In this document: positions 36,041 through 44,348 of the stretch, one piece after another
How the letters are laid out: the number at the start of each line of letters is the position of its first letter
How positions within the stretch are numbered: position 1 is the first letter of the stretch
Assembly (NCBI RefSeq): GCF_009909185.1
Contig: NZ_JAAAMV010000017.1
Coordinates: forward strand, 62,001-126,000
Length of the DNA: 64,000 nt
Origin: Paenibacillus glycinis
Lineage (GTDB): Bacteria > Bacillota > Bacilli > Paenibacillales > Paenibacillaceae
Direction: 5' to 3'
Program-made: the position numbers and the translations under genes
Notes under the pieces: model-generated
The model's database searches: none
Told to the model about the DNA's origin: nothing
Seen by the model: only the letters and a program-made list of their open reading frames with translations

Positions 36041-36466
36041 ATGTATTATGTAAACCGAGAACAAATCTCCGTCCGGCTGGCGGTGCTCCCCGACGTGGCG
36101 GAGTCGCTGCTGTGGCTGCGCGCCAACTGGGACGGGAGCCTTATTCATGGCATGGCGCAGGAGAGAGCCCTGCATTTGGCGATCGAGACCGTAACCGACG
36201 TCGGCAGCTATCTGATCGACGGCTTCATCATGCGCGATGCCAGCAGCTACGAGGACATCATCACGGTCATCGCCGGCGAGCAGGTGTTTCCGGAAGCGCT
36301 GCAAGAACCGCTGCTCGAGCTGGTCAAGCTGCGCAGGCCGCTGGTTCAGGATTATTTCGACTGGTCGCGCGAGGCGCTGCATCCATTGGCGGCGGAGATG
36401 CCGGCTGCGCTGACGGCTTTCAAGCAAGCCGTGGAAGCCTACCTGCTTCGGGAGCTTGGCGAGTAA
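36041..36466 (+). CDS. HEPN-fold DUF86 (HepT-like, YutE) protein with degenerate catalytic motif
   Basis: A 141-residue all-helical protein of the HepT/DUF86 family, known mostly as the RNase toxin of HEPN-MNT toxin-antitoxin pairs. The family motif RNxLVHxY is present as RRPLVQDY at residues 98-105: Arg98 and Tyr105 remain, but the neighbouring Asn is Arg and the catalytic His is Gln103. No MNT nucleotidyltransferase gene is adjacent. It resembles the solitary YutE proteins of Bacillus. It is therefore probably not an active RNase and may be a housekeeping descendant. ATG has GAGG upstream. Confidence 0.82.
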   Translation: MYYVNREQISVRLAVLPDVAESLLWLRANWDGSLIHGMAQERALHLAIETVTDVGSYLIDGFIMRDASSYEDIITVIAGEQVFPEALQEPLLELVKLRRPLVQDYFDWSREALHPLAAEMPAALTAFKQAVEAYLLRELGE

Positions 36467-36486
36467 CGCGGGCAAAGCCGCGACGA

Positions 36487-36524
36487 TTTACGAATCGGCC
36501 GAAATGCGTTACAATGACGTCATT
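36487..36524 (+). promoter_or_regulatory. Promoter and palindromic operator of the SufR-like gene
   Basis: TTTACG (36487-36492), a 17-base spacer and TACAAT (36510-36515) make a plausible promoter. A perfect 12-base palindrome AATGACGTCATT (36513-36524) overlaps the -10 and the probable start point. This is the expected place for an autorepressor such as the regulator encoded just downstream. Confidence 0.6.
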
Positions 36525-36528
36525 AGTT

Positions 36529-36582
36529 GGCCTTGCAGGCCGAAAGCTGGCCTTACGGGCCGAAAGCTGGCTTGCGGGCCAA
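36529..36582 (+). repeat. 20-bp tandem repeat in the leader of the SufR-like gene
   Basis: Two nearly identical 20-base units lie at 36529-36548 and 36549-36568 (three differences), with a partial third to 36582. Each contains GGCC...GGCCGAAAGCT. Within each unit GGCC repeats can pair, so the leader RNA could form several small hairpins. They lie between the promoter and the start codon. Confidence 0.85.
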
Positions 36583-36617
36583 TGCGAGTCTTGCGGGGGC
36601 CAAAGGTGGTGGATGGA

Positions 36618-37289
36618 ATGGGAATGGAACTGAACGGAACGCCCTTTATGCGCAAAGAACAAGCCGTAAGGCAGGAAGGCTCGACGAGGCAGACCGTGCT
36701 GACGCTGCTCAAGACGAACGGGCAGATGAATGCAGGAGAGCTCGCGAAGCAGCTGCAAATTACGGAAATGGCCGTGCGGCGCCATCTGGGCACGCTCGAG
36801 CGCGACGGTTTGATCGCGCCGACGATCGTGCGGCAGGCGATGGGCAGACCGACGCATATGTTCAGTCTGACCGAACAGGCCGAGCTGCTGTTCCCCAAAA
36901 ATTACCATGTATTGGCGATGGATCTGCTGGAGGAGCTTGAAGAAGACCCCGAAACGGCCATGATGATCGACCGCTTGTTCGAAGGACGCAAGCGCAAGCT
37001 GATGGAGCGTTACGCGCACCGGATGGAGGGCAAGTCGCTCGAGGAGAAAGTGACGGAGCTGGCCGCGATTCAAAACGACGGCGGCTATATGGTGCAGGTG
37101 GAGAACGGTGCCGAAGGTCTGGTGCTCCATGAGTACAACTGCCCGATCGCGCATGTCGCGAACCGCTACCAGCAGGCCTGCCAATGCGAGCTCGCGCTGT
37201 TTCGGCAGCTGCTCGGCACGGAGGTCGAACGGACGGAATGCTTGGCGAAAGGCGGCGGCAAATGCAGCTATCGCATCGCCGGCGCATGA
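36618..37289 (+). CDS. DeoR/ArsR-type regulator with SufR-like cysteine domain
   Basis: About 223 residues. The N-terminal winged helix reads RQTVLTLLKTNGQMNAGELAKQLQITEMAVRRHLGTLERDGLI, as in SufR and related regulators. A middle helical domain leads to a C-terminal segment with cysteines in YNCPIAHVA, QACQCE, RTEC and GGKCSYRI, the pattern that binds an Fe-S cluster in SufR-like proteins. It may sense iron or redox state and control Fe-S genes. Start is uncertain among GTG 36606, GTG 36609 and ATG 36618; I chose the last, with AAAGGTGG about 10 bases before. The leader carries repeats and a palindrome, and a terminator follows. Confidence 0.82.
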   Translation: MGMELNGTPFMRKEQAVRQEGSTRQTVLTLLKTNGQMNAGELAKQLQITEMAVRRHLGTLERDGLIAPTIVRQAMGRPTHMFSLTEQAELLFPKNYHVLAMDLLEELEEDPETAMMIDRLFEGRKRKLMERYAHRMEGKSLEEKVTELAAIQNDGGYMVQVENGAEGLVLHEYNCPIAHVANRYQQACQCELALFRQLLGTEVERTECLAKGGGKCSYRIAGA

Positions 37290-37306
37290 CCATAGAACGA
37301 CGCATG

Positions 37307-37340
37307 AAGACGCGGGAGCCCGGCTCCCGTGTCTTTTTTT
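37307..37340 (+). terminator. Terminator after the SufR-like gene
   Basis: A GC-rich stem (GACGCGGGAG facing CTCCCGTGTC) followed by seven T residues. Confidence 0.93.
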
Positions 37341-37442
37341 GTTGCCGAAACTGTGTCAAGTCAAGCCTATGCTGTTTATACTATTAATACGAAATGGGCA
37401 CGAGCCCAATCGTACAGAGAGTTGGATGGAGGTGGGCCCTGA

Positions 37443-37925
37443 ATGGCCATTTGGTTTGAAGGAGCCGCGGCCGCTGCGTTCGTCGTATTGGTCGTCGGCG
37501 TGCTGATGTGGCTAAGGTCGGTCGACAAGCGCATGGAAAAGCTGATGCAGCTGGCCGAGTCGCTCGAACGCCGCGCCGAAGTCGCCGTTGCCCAGGTCAG
37601 CGATCTGCTCGACCCGGTAACGGAAACGGCGCGGACGGTACAGAAGTCGGTGGACGGCATCGCGAAGCTTACGGAAGCAACCAAGCGCATCGGAGAGTCG
37701 GCGAACCAATTTTCATTCACCGTCAACCGGATCTCCAGCGAGCTGAACGACACGGTCGAGCAATTCGCCAGCAAATCCGGCGACAAGGCAAAACGCGGGA
37801 TTGCGGACGCGATGGGCTGGGCGGAAGTCGGTTACGCCGTATGGCATTTCTGGAAAGACAAACGGAAAGAAGAAGCCGCGGCCGAATCCTTGCATGCGCA
37901 AGCCGTGAAACAGGGCACGATATGA
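37443..37925 (+). CDS. ytxG: YtxG-like DUF948 membrane protein
   Basis: A 160-residue protein with one N-terminal membrane helix (AAAAAFVVLVVGVLMWLR) and a long amphipathic coiled region (DPVTETARTVQKSVDGIAKL and following), characteristic of DUF948. In Bacillus the ytxGHJ genes form a general-stress operon, and here a YtxH-like gene follows in the same order after 126 bases. ATG 37443 has GGAGGTGGGCC upstream. The function is unknown; stress or envelope association is inferred from family and neighbour. Confidence 0.85.
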   Translation: MAIWFEGAAAAAFVVLVVGVLMWLRSVDKRMEKLMQLAESLERRAEVAVAQVSDLLDPVTETARTVQKSVDGIAKLTEATKRIGESANQFSFTVNRISSELNDTVEQFASKSGDKAKRGIADAMGWAEVGYAVWHFWKDKRKEEAAAESLHAQAVKQGTI

Positions 37926-38051
37926 GGTAATAAGCGACTGCAGCCGCATGCCGCCGGCAGCGAGCGAAACAGTCAACTAATTCATGCTGACGGCAAAGCC
38001 GGATGTACCTTGGCAAAACCGCCGCAGCTAAATACAAAGGAGTGTTCCATA

Positions 38052-38453
38052 ATGGCAAAAAGCAGAGGTTTTGTGTATGGCGCGATCGCAGGTGGCGTAG
38101 TAGGTTCCGTGGCGGCGCTGCTGCTGGCTCCGAAATCGGGCCGGGAACTCCGCAAAGACATCGCCGATAAAACGCACGCGGTATCGGATCAAACCGCGCG
38201 GATCGCCGGCCAAGTCGGCGACAAAACGGTTCAAATCGCCAAGCAAGTCGGATCGACAGCAACCACGGCCGCTTCCAAAGCGAAGGATACGGCAACGTCG
38301 GTCATCGACAACGTGCGCGGCTGGCGCTCCGAGGCCAAGGATACGATCGAGGAAACGGGCGAGCAAGTCAAGGATGCCGTGGAAGACGTGAAAGAACATG
38401 GCCAAGAGCTGATAAAAGAGCACCGCGAAGAGCTGCAAACGGCGAATACCTAA
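38052..38453 (+). CDS. ytxH: YtxH-like general stress protein
   Basis: A 133-residue protein. A glycine-rich hydrophobic start (GFVYGAIAGGVVGSVAALLLAPKSGRELR) is the YtxH signature, including the APKSGRELR motif. The rest is a Lys/Asp/Thr-rich amphipathic helix with LEA-like repeating segments (KAKDTATSVIDNVRG, EAKDTIEETGEQVKDAVEDVKEH). ATG follows AAAGGAG. Its partner YtxG-like gene is directly upstream. It is probably induced by salt, heat or ethanol stress as in Bacillus, though I did not find a convincing sigma-B promoter. Confidence 0.88.
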   Translation: MAKSRGFVYGAIAGGVVGSVAALLLAPKSGRELRKDIADKTHAVSDQTARIAGQVGDKTVQIAKQVGSTATTAASKAKDTATSVIDNVRGWRSEAKDTIEETGEQVKDAVEDVKEHGQELIKEHREELQTANT

Positions 38454-38647
38454 TGCGTATTCGATAGCATAGCGGAACGAACCCCCAATAGGCTTTGCCG
38501 CCGGCAGCAATGTCGGACGGCAAAGCCTATTTGCTTGCGCGCGCCCGTAACGCGCGTCCCCGCCGCGCGGTGCTGTGCCATAGCGGCACGCGATGCTCGG
38601 ACACGCGTCGGCGGTCAAACCTCGTGCATAACGCTTCGACGCCAGCG

Positions 38648-39553
38648 CTACCCGTTCCTGGCTTGGGACCGGTATTCGGAGGGCGAGCAGCCGAACGTTT
38701 TGCGGAATTGTTTGGAGAAATACAAGGCGTCGGGATACCCGACGGAGGAGGCCACCTGGTCGATGGACAGGTGGTTTTGCCCGTTCAGCAGCTCTTTGGC
38801 GCGTTCCATCCGAACCTTCAGCAGGAACTGCATGGGCGATACGCCGGTGATCTGCTTGAACATTTTGGACAGATGGGTACGGTGGTAGCCAAGGCTGCGC
38901 GAGAGCTTCTCGATCGAGATCGGCTGCGCGTACTGATAGGACAGCCAACGCACGGCGCGCTTGATCTGGCGCTCGATGTCCGGAAGGATGGCTAGGGAAT
39001 TGAAGGCAAGCTTGCCTTCGTTCAGCAGGCCGAGCTCCTTGAGCAGCACGCGGAGATGTCCGCCCGCTTCGAGGTCGGCCAGCTCGGGGAAGGGCGTCTG
39101 CTCGAGCGTCCCTCGAATCTTGCGGTAGAGGGAGGTCAGCGGGCGGAGCTCACGGCCATGGACGATGGGGTTGGCGGCCGAGAAGCCGAGGCTGAGCAGC
39201 AGATGCCCGGCGGCATGGCCTTTGAAGGCGACCCAGACGTAATGCCACGGATCGTCGTCGTCCGCGACGTAGGAGAACAGCTCGTCCGGGAAGATGATGA
39301 ACGTGTCGCCGCGGGAACACGGATACCGGTGCCCGTCGATCTCGAACGTCCCGCGGCCGGAGATGACCGTGTGGACGAGGTAATAATTGTGCACGGCAGG
39401 GCCGATGCCATGGCCGGAGACCGTCTTGCCTTCGCCGCTGAACATGACGGACAGCTCGCCTTGGGCCGGCTGCGAATTGTTCATGACGGTGAATTTGGAA
39501 TGGTCGGGGTTGCGCGAATTGCTGCGGACGCCCGCGGGGCTCGGACTCATCAT
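38648..39553 (-). CDS. AraC-family regulator, probable alpha-galactoside control
   Basis: A 301-residue regulator. A cupin arm (TFEIDGHRYPCSRGDTFIIFPDELFSY) precedes two helix-turn-helix units (ISIEKLSRSLGYHRTHLSKMFKQITGVSPMQF and IDQVASSVGYPDALYFSKQFRKTFGCSPSEYR). This layout is that of MsmR/RafR-like regulators of sugar operons. It is divergent to the GH4 alpha-galactosidase, 173 bases away, and very probably activates it in response to melibiose-type sugars. The ATG has AGAAGG upstream. Confidence 0.9.
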   Translation of the reverse strand: MMSPSPAGVRSNSRNPDHSKFTVMNNSQPAQGELSVMFSGEGKTVSGHGIGPAVHNYYLVHTVISGRGTFEIDGHRYPCSRGDTFIIFPDELFSYVADDDDPWHYVWVAFKGHAAGHLLLSLGFSAANPIVHGRELRPLTSLYRKIRGTLEQTPFPELADLEAGGHLRVLLKELGLLNEGKLAFNSLAILPDIERQIKRAVRWLSYQYAQPISIEKLSRSLGYHRTHLSKMFKQITGVSPMQFLLKVRMERAKELLNGQNHLSIDQVASSVGYPDALYFSKQFRKTFGCSPSEYRSQARNG

Positions 39554-39726
39554 AGCGCCTTCTTTCCTCGATGGATGACCCTTTCAGTGTAAATGAGAAA
39601 AATACAAATGTACATATTTAAAATGCTTTAATTCCTACTCAAACCGATGTTTCTTGCTCTATAGTAGTGTATAGAAGAAGACATTAATCCGCTTACAATG
39701 CGAATTATGACGAGGAGGACATTTAC

Positions 39727-41025
39727 ATGCCGAAGATTACTTTCATTGGTGCGGGAAGCACCGTATTCGCCAAGAACGTGCTGGGCGATTGTCTCGTGAC
39801 GCCATCCCTGCAAGGCTTTGAAATCGCGCTGTTCGATATTAACCCGGAGCGGCTTTCCGATTCCGAAACGATGCTGAACCATATCAAGAACACGTTCGGC
39901 AGCACGTCCGTCATTAAGGCCTATACCGACCGCAAGGAAGCGCTCCGCGGCGCCAAATACGTCGTCAACGCGATTCAGGTGGGCGGCTACGATCCGTGCA
40001 CGATCACGGACTTCGAGGTTCCGAAGAAATACGGCCTGCGCCAAACGATCGCCGACACGGTCGGCATCGGCGGCATTTTCCGCAACCTGCGCACGATTCC
40101 CGTCATGCTCGACTTCGCGCGGGACATGCAGGAGGTATGTCCGGACGCGCTGTTCCTGAACTACACGAATCCGATGGCCGTGCTGACGAACGTGATGAAC
40201 ACGCATGGCGGCATCAACACGGTGGGCCTGTGCCACAGCGTGCAGGTGTGCGTGAAGGATCTGTTCAAGAACCTCGGCATGGACGATACGGGCGTGAAAT
40301 CCAAGATCGCCGGCATCAACCACATGGCTTGGCTGCTCGAGGTGTCCAAGGACGGCGTGGACCTGTATCCCGAGATCAAGCGCCGCGCGCGAGAGAAGCA
40401 AAACGAGAAGCATCACGACATGGTCCGCTTCGAAATGATGCTGAACTTCGGCTACTACATCACGGAATCCTCCGAGCATAACGCCGAGTACCACCCGTAC
40501 TTCATCAAGCGCAACTATCCGGAGCTGATCGAGCGGTTCAATATTCCGCTGGACGAATATCCGCGCCGCTGCATCGAGCAAATCGGCAACTGGAAGAAGC
40601 TGAAGGAAGAGCTCGTCGGCAATCCGACGCTGGAGCACAAGCGGACGCACGAGTATGCGTCGTACATCTTCGAAGCGATCGAAACGAACGTGCCGTTCCG
40701 CATCGGCGGCAACGTCATGAACACCGGCCTGATCACGAACCTGCCGCGCGAAGCGTGCGTCGAGGTGACGTGCCTGGTCGACCGCAACGGCGTCACGCCG
40801 ACGTTCGCAGGGGACCTGCCGCCGCAATGCGCCGCGCTGAACCGCACGAACATCAACACGCAGCTCTTGACGATCGAAGCGGCGATCACCGGCAAGCGCG
40901 AGCATATCTACCATGCCGCGATGCTCGATCCGCACACCAGCGCCGAGCTGTCGATGGACGACATCAAAGCGATGTGCGACGACTTGATCGAAGCGCACGG
41001 CGACTGGCTGCCCGCTTACCGATAA
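39727..41025 (+). CDS. melA: Alpha-galactosidase/6-phospho-glucosidase-type enzyme, GH4 (MelA-like)
   Basis: A 432-residue NAD- and metal-dependent glycosidase. The N-terminal Rossmann start KITFIGAGSTVFAKNVLGD binds NAD; FLNYTNPMAVLTNVMN and GLCHSVQ carry the Cys and metal contacts, with GINHMAW providing the His. These match MelA alpha-galactosidases rather than 6-phospho-beta-glucosidases. It cleaves melibiose inside the cell. ATG has GAGGAGG upstream. Divergent AraC control. Confidence 0.94.
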   Translation: MPKITFIGAGSTVFAKNVLGDCLVTPSLQGFEIALFDINPERLSDSETMLNHIKNTFGSTSVIKAYTDRKEALRGAKYVVNAIQVGGYDPCTITDFEVPKKYGLRQTIADTVGIGGIFRNLRTIPVMLDFARDMQEVCPDALFLNYTNPMAVLTNVMNTHGGINTVGLCHSVQVCVKDLFKNLGMDDTGVKSKIAGINHMAWLLEVSKDGVDLYPEIKRRAREKQNEKHHDMVRFEMMLNFGYYITESSEHNAEYHPYFIKRNYPELIERFNIPLDEYPRRCIEQIGNWKKLKEELVGNPTLEHKRTHEYASYIFEAIETNVPFRIGGNVMNTGLITNLPREACVEVTCLVDRNGVTPTFAGDLPPQCAALNRTNINTQLLTIEAAITGKREHIYHAAMLDPHTSAELSMDDIKAMCDDLIEAHGDWLPAYR

Positions 41026-41042
41026 ACCGCATACGCGAGCAC

Positions 41043-41102
41043 GCCGTCCCGGACGCGTCAGCTAAGCGCAAGCGAAGCCGACGCCGCCCGGACGGCTTTT
41101 TT
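41043..41102 (+). terminator. Probable terminator after melA
   Basis: GCCGTCC (41043-41049) can pair with GGACGGC (41090-41096), followed by six T residues; a smaller hairpin inside is also possible. Confidence 0.6.
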
Positions 41103-41235
41103 CGCTTTCGTCCCGCGATTCGCCGCTTGCTCCGCCTTATTGAACCTTGTCCCGATTTGCGCTAAGATGTAGGTACCTTTTCGTCAACGAAGTCATATCT
41201 TATTGAAGTCCTGTCAAAACGTTCAAGAAAGCGGT

Positions 41236-42051
41236 GTGTCTGTGCAACAACCGATCGCAATACTGGATTCTGGCGTCGGCGGTTTAACCGTGTGCAAGGA
41301 AATCATGCGCCAGCTTCCCCGGGAAAAAATCATGTATTTCGGCGACACGGCAAGAGCGCCCTACGGCCCGCGGCCCGCTGAAGAAGTGACTCGGTTTACG
41401 AGGCAAATCGTGGAGTATTTGATTCAGTTTCGTCCGAAAATGATCGTCATCGCCTGCAACACGGCTACGGCCGTCGCGCTGGAAGATATTCGCTCCAGGG
41501 TGGCCATCCCCGTCGTCGGCGTCATTCATCCCGGCGCCAGAGCGGCCAACGGCCGCACGCAATCCGGCATCGTCGGCGTCATCGGCACCGAAGGGACGAT
41601 CCGAAGCGGCGCTTACGAACAGGCGCTGAAGCAATTGTCGCCTTCCATCGACGTGATCAGCTTGGCTTGCCCGAAGTTCGTCCCGCTCGTCGAGCAGGGG
41701 AATTTCCGTTCCCGGGAAACGCAGGAGGTCGTGGAGACCTCGCTTCAACCGCTCAAAGCGCGCAATATCGATACGCTGATACTCGGCTGCACCCACTATC
41801 CGTACCTGTCGGACACGATCGCGTCCGTCATGGGCAGAGACGTGATGCTGATCAGCTCCGCGGACGAGACGGCGCGGGAGATCAGCACGATCCTGCATGA
41901 CCGCAACAGGCTGACCCGGGACGGCGAGCTGCCGATCCACCAGTTTTTCTGCAGCGGGGATCCGCGGATGTTCCGCATGATCGCCCAGCAGTGGCTCGGC
42001 GAACAGATCGAATTGACGCCTGTCGTCTGGCAGGTTCCGAAGATCGGCTAA
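41236..42051 (+). CDS. racE: Glutamate racemase
   Basis: About 271 residues. It interconverts L- and D-glutamate, supplying D-Glu for peptidoglycan. Both catalytic cysteines are visible, in IACNTATAVAL and LGCTHYPYL, and the opening PIAILDSGVGGLTVCKEIMRQLP is diagnostic. Its length and identity along the chain fit Bacillus RacE. The start is either GTG 41236 or GTG 41242; the site AAAGCGG is weak, and a TTG at 41203 is also open in frame. It is followed by a strong terminator and then by a peptidase acting on the same wall polymer. In Bacillus racE is next to gerM; here they are 12 kb apart. Confidence 0.93.
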   Translation: MSVQQPIAILDSGVGGLTVCKEIMRQLPREKIMYFGDTARAPYGPRPAEEVTRFTRQIVEYLIQFRPKMIVIACNTATAVALEDIRSRVAIPVVGVIHPGARAANGRTQSGIVGVIGTEGTIRSGAYEQALKQLSPSIDVISLACPKFVPLVEQGNFRSRETQEVVETSLQPLKARNIDTLILGCTHYPYLSDTIASVMGRDVMLISSADETAREISTILHDRNRLTRDGELPIHQFFCSGDPRMFRMIAQQWLGEQIELTPVVWQVPKIG

Positions 42052-42069
42052 TACGAGCATCGACCGTTA

Positions 42070-42104
42070 AGAGCCGCCAACGCCGCAAGCGTTGGCGGCT
42101 CTTT
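42070..42104 (+). terminator. Terminator after racE
   Basis: A perfect 13-bp stem (GAGCCGCCAACGC with GCGTTGGCGGCTC) with loop CGCAA, followed by TTT. Confidence 0.92.
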
Positions 42105-42181
42105 GTCGCGCCAAGGCATGCGGGCATGCGACCGGGCATAGCATGTAGCATATGACACGACCCTCACGGAGGTGACCCCGC

Positions 42182-43399
42182 ATGCTGCCATACGTCGTGC
42201 AGCCGGGCGACACGCTGCTGCGCATCGCCCGTACGTTCAACGTGAACACAGAAGCTTTGCTCGCGGCGAATCCCGGTTTGCACGCCGCCCGCCCGCTGTT
42301 TCCGGGCTTGCTGCTGTCCGTTCCCGCGCAGACGGCTTTCATCTACCGCGTCCAATCCGGCGACGCGCTGCTCGGGATCGCGGGCAAGTTCGGTTTGTCG
42401 CTGCAGGCGCTGCTGCAGGCGAACCGGCATCAAGATTTGAAGAAGCTGCTGCCGGGCTTGCTGCTGACGATTCCGTGCCCGGACAGCGGACGGATCGTGG
42501 ACGGCCGCGCGGAGTACGGACAGCGCGAGCTGGCCGCCGACGCGGAGGCGCTGCTGAAGGCGTATCCGTTTCTGCAGGTCGAGCGGATCGGCGCGAGCGT
42601 CATGGGCAAGCCGATCATTGCCGTCCGCCTCGGCGATGGCCCCGCGAAGGTGCATGTCAACGCCGGCATGCACGCCAACGAATGGATCACGACGCCGCTG
42701 CTCATGACCTTTCTCGAGGATGCGGCGAAGGCGGCCTCGTTCGGACAGAAGCTATGCGGCGTCGACATGCGTTCGCTGCTTCAGCAGGTCACGCTATGGG
42801 CCGTTCCGCTCGTCAATCCGGACGGGGCGGAGCTCGTCCAGGAAGGGCTGCGCCCGGATCATCCGCACGCGCAGGAGCTGCTGCGGTGGAACCGAGGCTC
42901 GGACCGGTTCCAGCGGTGGAAGGCCAATATCCGGGGCGTCGACTTGAACGACCAGTTTCCCGCGTTTTGGGAAGAGGAGCAGGCGCGGCGGGACGCGGAC
43001 GGGCCGGGGCCGCGGGATTATCCGGGCCCGCATCCGCTGTCGGAGCCGGAGGCGGTCGCGCTGGCCGAATTTACGGCGGAGCAGCAGTTCGATCTCGCGG
43101 TGGCGCTGCACACGCAGGGACAGGAGATTTACTGGAATTACCGCGGCTACGAGCCGGTCGACGCGGAGCGGATCGCCCGCAGGCTTGCACGGGAAAGCGG
43201 CTATAAGCCCGTGAAGCTGACGGGCAGCGACGCGGGGTACAAGGATTGGTTCATCCTGCAGTATCGCAAACCGGGCTACACGGTCGAGGTCGGATACGGC
43301 CTCAATCCGCTGCCGATCGAAGCGTTTCCGGACTTGAACGACGAGGTGCGGCCGCTGCTGGTCGCCGCCTTGGAGGCAGCGGCTTCGCTTGTGCTATAA
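42182..43399 (+). CDS. LysM-M14 peptidase, gamma-D-glutamyl-DAP endopeptidase type
   Basis: A 405-residue cell-wall hydrolase. Two LysM modules open the protein (YVVQPGDTLLRIARTFNVNTEALLAANPG and YRVQSGDALLGIAGKFGL), followed by an M14 metallopeptidase. The zinc ligands are His and Glu in GMHANEW and the later His in LHTQGQE; the catalytic Glu is in YTVEVGYG. The family includes endopeptidase I of Lysinibacillus sphaericus, which cuts between gamma-D-Glu and diaminopimelate. It lacks a clear signal peptide, as that enzyme does, which suits a role in sporulation. ATG follows GGAGGTGACC, a near-perfect site. Confidence 0.92.
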   Translation: MLPYVVQPGDTLLRIARTFNVNTEALLAANPGLHAARPLFPGLLLSVPAQTAFIYRVQSGDALLGIAGKFGLSLQALLQANRHQDLKKLLPGLLLTIPCPDSGRIVDGRAEYGQRELAADAEALLKAYPFLQVERIGASVMGKPIIAVRLGDGPAKVHVNAGMHANEWITTPLLMTFLEDAAKAASFGQKLCGVDMRSLLQQVTLWAVPLVNPDGAELVQEGLRPDHPHAQELLRWNRGSDRFQRWKANIRGVDLNDQFPAFWEEEQARRDADGPGPRDYPGPHPLSEPEAVALAEFTAEQQFDLAVALHTQGQEIYWNYRGYEPVDAERIARRLARESGYKPVKLTGSDAGYKDWFILQYRKPGYTVEVGYGLNPLPIEAFPDLNDEVRPLLVAALEAAASLVL

Positions 43400-43419
43400 T
43401 AAGCGCAGGAAGGAGGCGG

Positions 43420-43665
43420 ATGCCCGTGCGCAAACTGCTGTCGCTCCGCCATTGGCGGAGCGTGTTCGTCCGAATCTTCCGGTTGCTGGCCGCAAAGGAA
43501 GTTCGGCTGACGGACAAGCTCCTCTATTTGGTGCCGGTGCTGTTGTACTGGGTTCTCCCGGACGTGATGCCGTTCGTGCCGATCGACGATATCGCCGTCA
43601 CGATGATCGCCGCGGAGCTGTACACCCGGTACATGGAACGCAAATACGGCCGCTCGCTCAAGTAG
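43420..43665 (+). CDS. Small DUF1232-like membrane protein
   Basis: 81 residues. A basic N-terminus leads to VRLTDKLLYLVPVLLYWVLPDVMPFVPIDDI, which resembles the DUF1232 pattern of hydrophobic helix, Pro/Asp turn and DD. ATG at 43420 has AAGGAGG at the ideal distance, 20 bases after the peptidase stop. A larger frame from 43246 overlaps the peptidase and is not used. Confidence 0.7.
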   Translation: MPVRKLLSLRHWRSVFVRIFRLLAAKEVRLTDKLLYLVPVLLYWVLPDVMPFVPIDDIAVTMIAAELYTRYMERKYGRSLK

Positions 43666-43779
43666 CGGTTGAACAATGGCCGAGCTTTCTATACAATAGA
43701 ATAAATAAAGTTGCATAACGATTCGGGCGGCTGCGATCTCGCATCGAGCAAGTCCCATCCATAAGGAGCTGAAGAAGCA

Positions 43780-44082
43780 ATGAACGTCAAAATCTCGCGC
43801 AATGCCGCGAAGGTGCTTCGCGAAGAAATCGATAATCCGGAGAACGAAGGCAAGTTTCTGCGGGTCTACATCACGCATTCCCACGGCGACCACGCCCACT
43901 ACGGGATGAAAATGGACGACGCGTCCGCGAACGACGAAATCATCGAGACGGACAAGGACATCAAAGTCGTGCTGGAGAAAGGCGTCGAGCTGCTGGACGG
44001 CGTGCGCATCGATTATTTCTACGTGCCGCAGGAAGGCTTCATGATTTCGAACCCAACCAAAGGCAACACCGGCGACCACTAA
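43780..44082 (+). CDS. HesB/IscA-fold protein without cysteines (YneR-like)
   Basis: A 100-residue protein with the HesB-like fold (MNVKISRNAAKVLREEI, LRVYITHSHGDHAHYGMKMDD). True IscA/SufA proteins carry a C-terminal C-x-C pair plus another Cys for Fe-S binding; here there is none, but His residues are frequent near the middle (HSHGDHAHYG). It therefore belongs to the YneR-like branch, which may bind another metal or none. A DUF1450 gene follows after 24 bases. ATG has AAGGAGC upstream. Confidence 0.82.
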   Translation: MNVKISRNAAKVLREEIDNPENEGKFLRVYITHSHGDHAHYGMKMDDASANDEIIETDKDIKVVLEKGVELLDGVRIDYFYVPQEGFMISNPTKGNTGDH

Positions 44083-44106
44083 TCGAATTGGCTTGGGGAG
44101 AGGAAC

Positions 44107-44331
44107 ATGGCAAACGATATTCGCATTTGCGATAAATGCAAGCATATACGTCCGAAAACGATGGTGCCGAAGCTGCAGGAGCTGGCGCCCGACGCGGACA
44201 TCAAGGTCGCGTGCAAATCGTACTGCGGTCCTTGTTCGCGGTTTGCCTTCATTTTCATTAACGGCCGTTATATAACGGCGCCGACCGAGGATGAAGCGAT
44301 CGAGAAGGCGAGCAAATATATCAAGAAGTAA
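44107..44331 (+). CDS. yuzB: DUF1450 protein (YuzB-like)
   Basis: A 74-residue protein with four cysteines arranged as ICDKCKH and CKSYCGPCSRFAFIFING, the DUF1450 signature. The pattern suggests a metal or Fe-S site, but the function is unknown. ATG follows GGGGAGAGG. A hairpin follows (44349-44384). Confidence 0.85.
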   Translation: MANDIRICDKCKHIRPKTMVPKLQELAPDADIKVACKSYCGPCSRFAFIFINGRYITAPTEDEAIEKASKYIKK

Positions 44332-44348
44332 TGGAAGCCATAATACAA

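Noticed and set aside
36041-36466. An active HEPN-MNT toxin-antitoxin pair
   Set aside because: The MNT partner is missing and the catalytic His is replaced by Gln.
36529-36582. A CRISPR or REP-type array before the SufR-like gene
   Set aside because: Only 2.7 units without spacers; it is a local tandem duplication in a leader.
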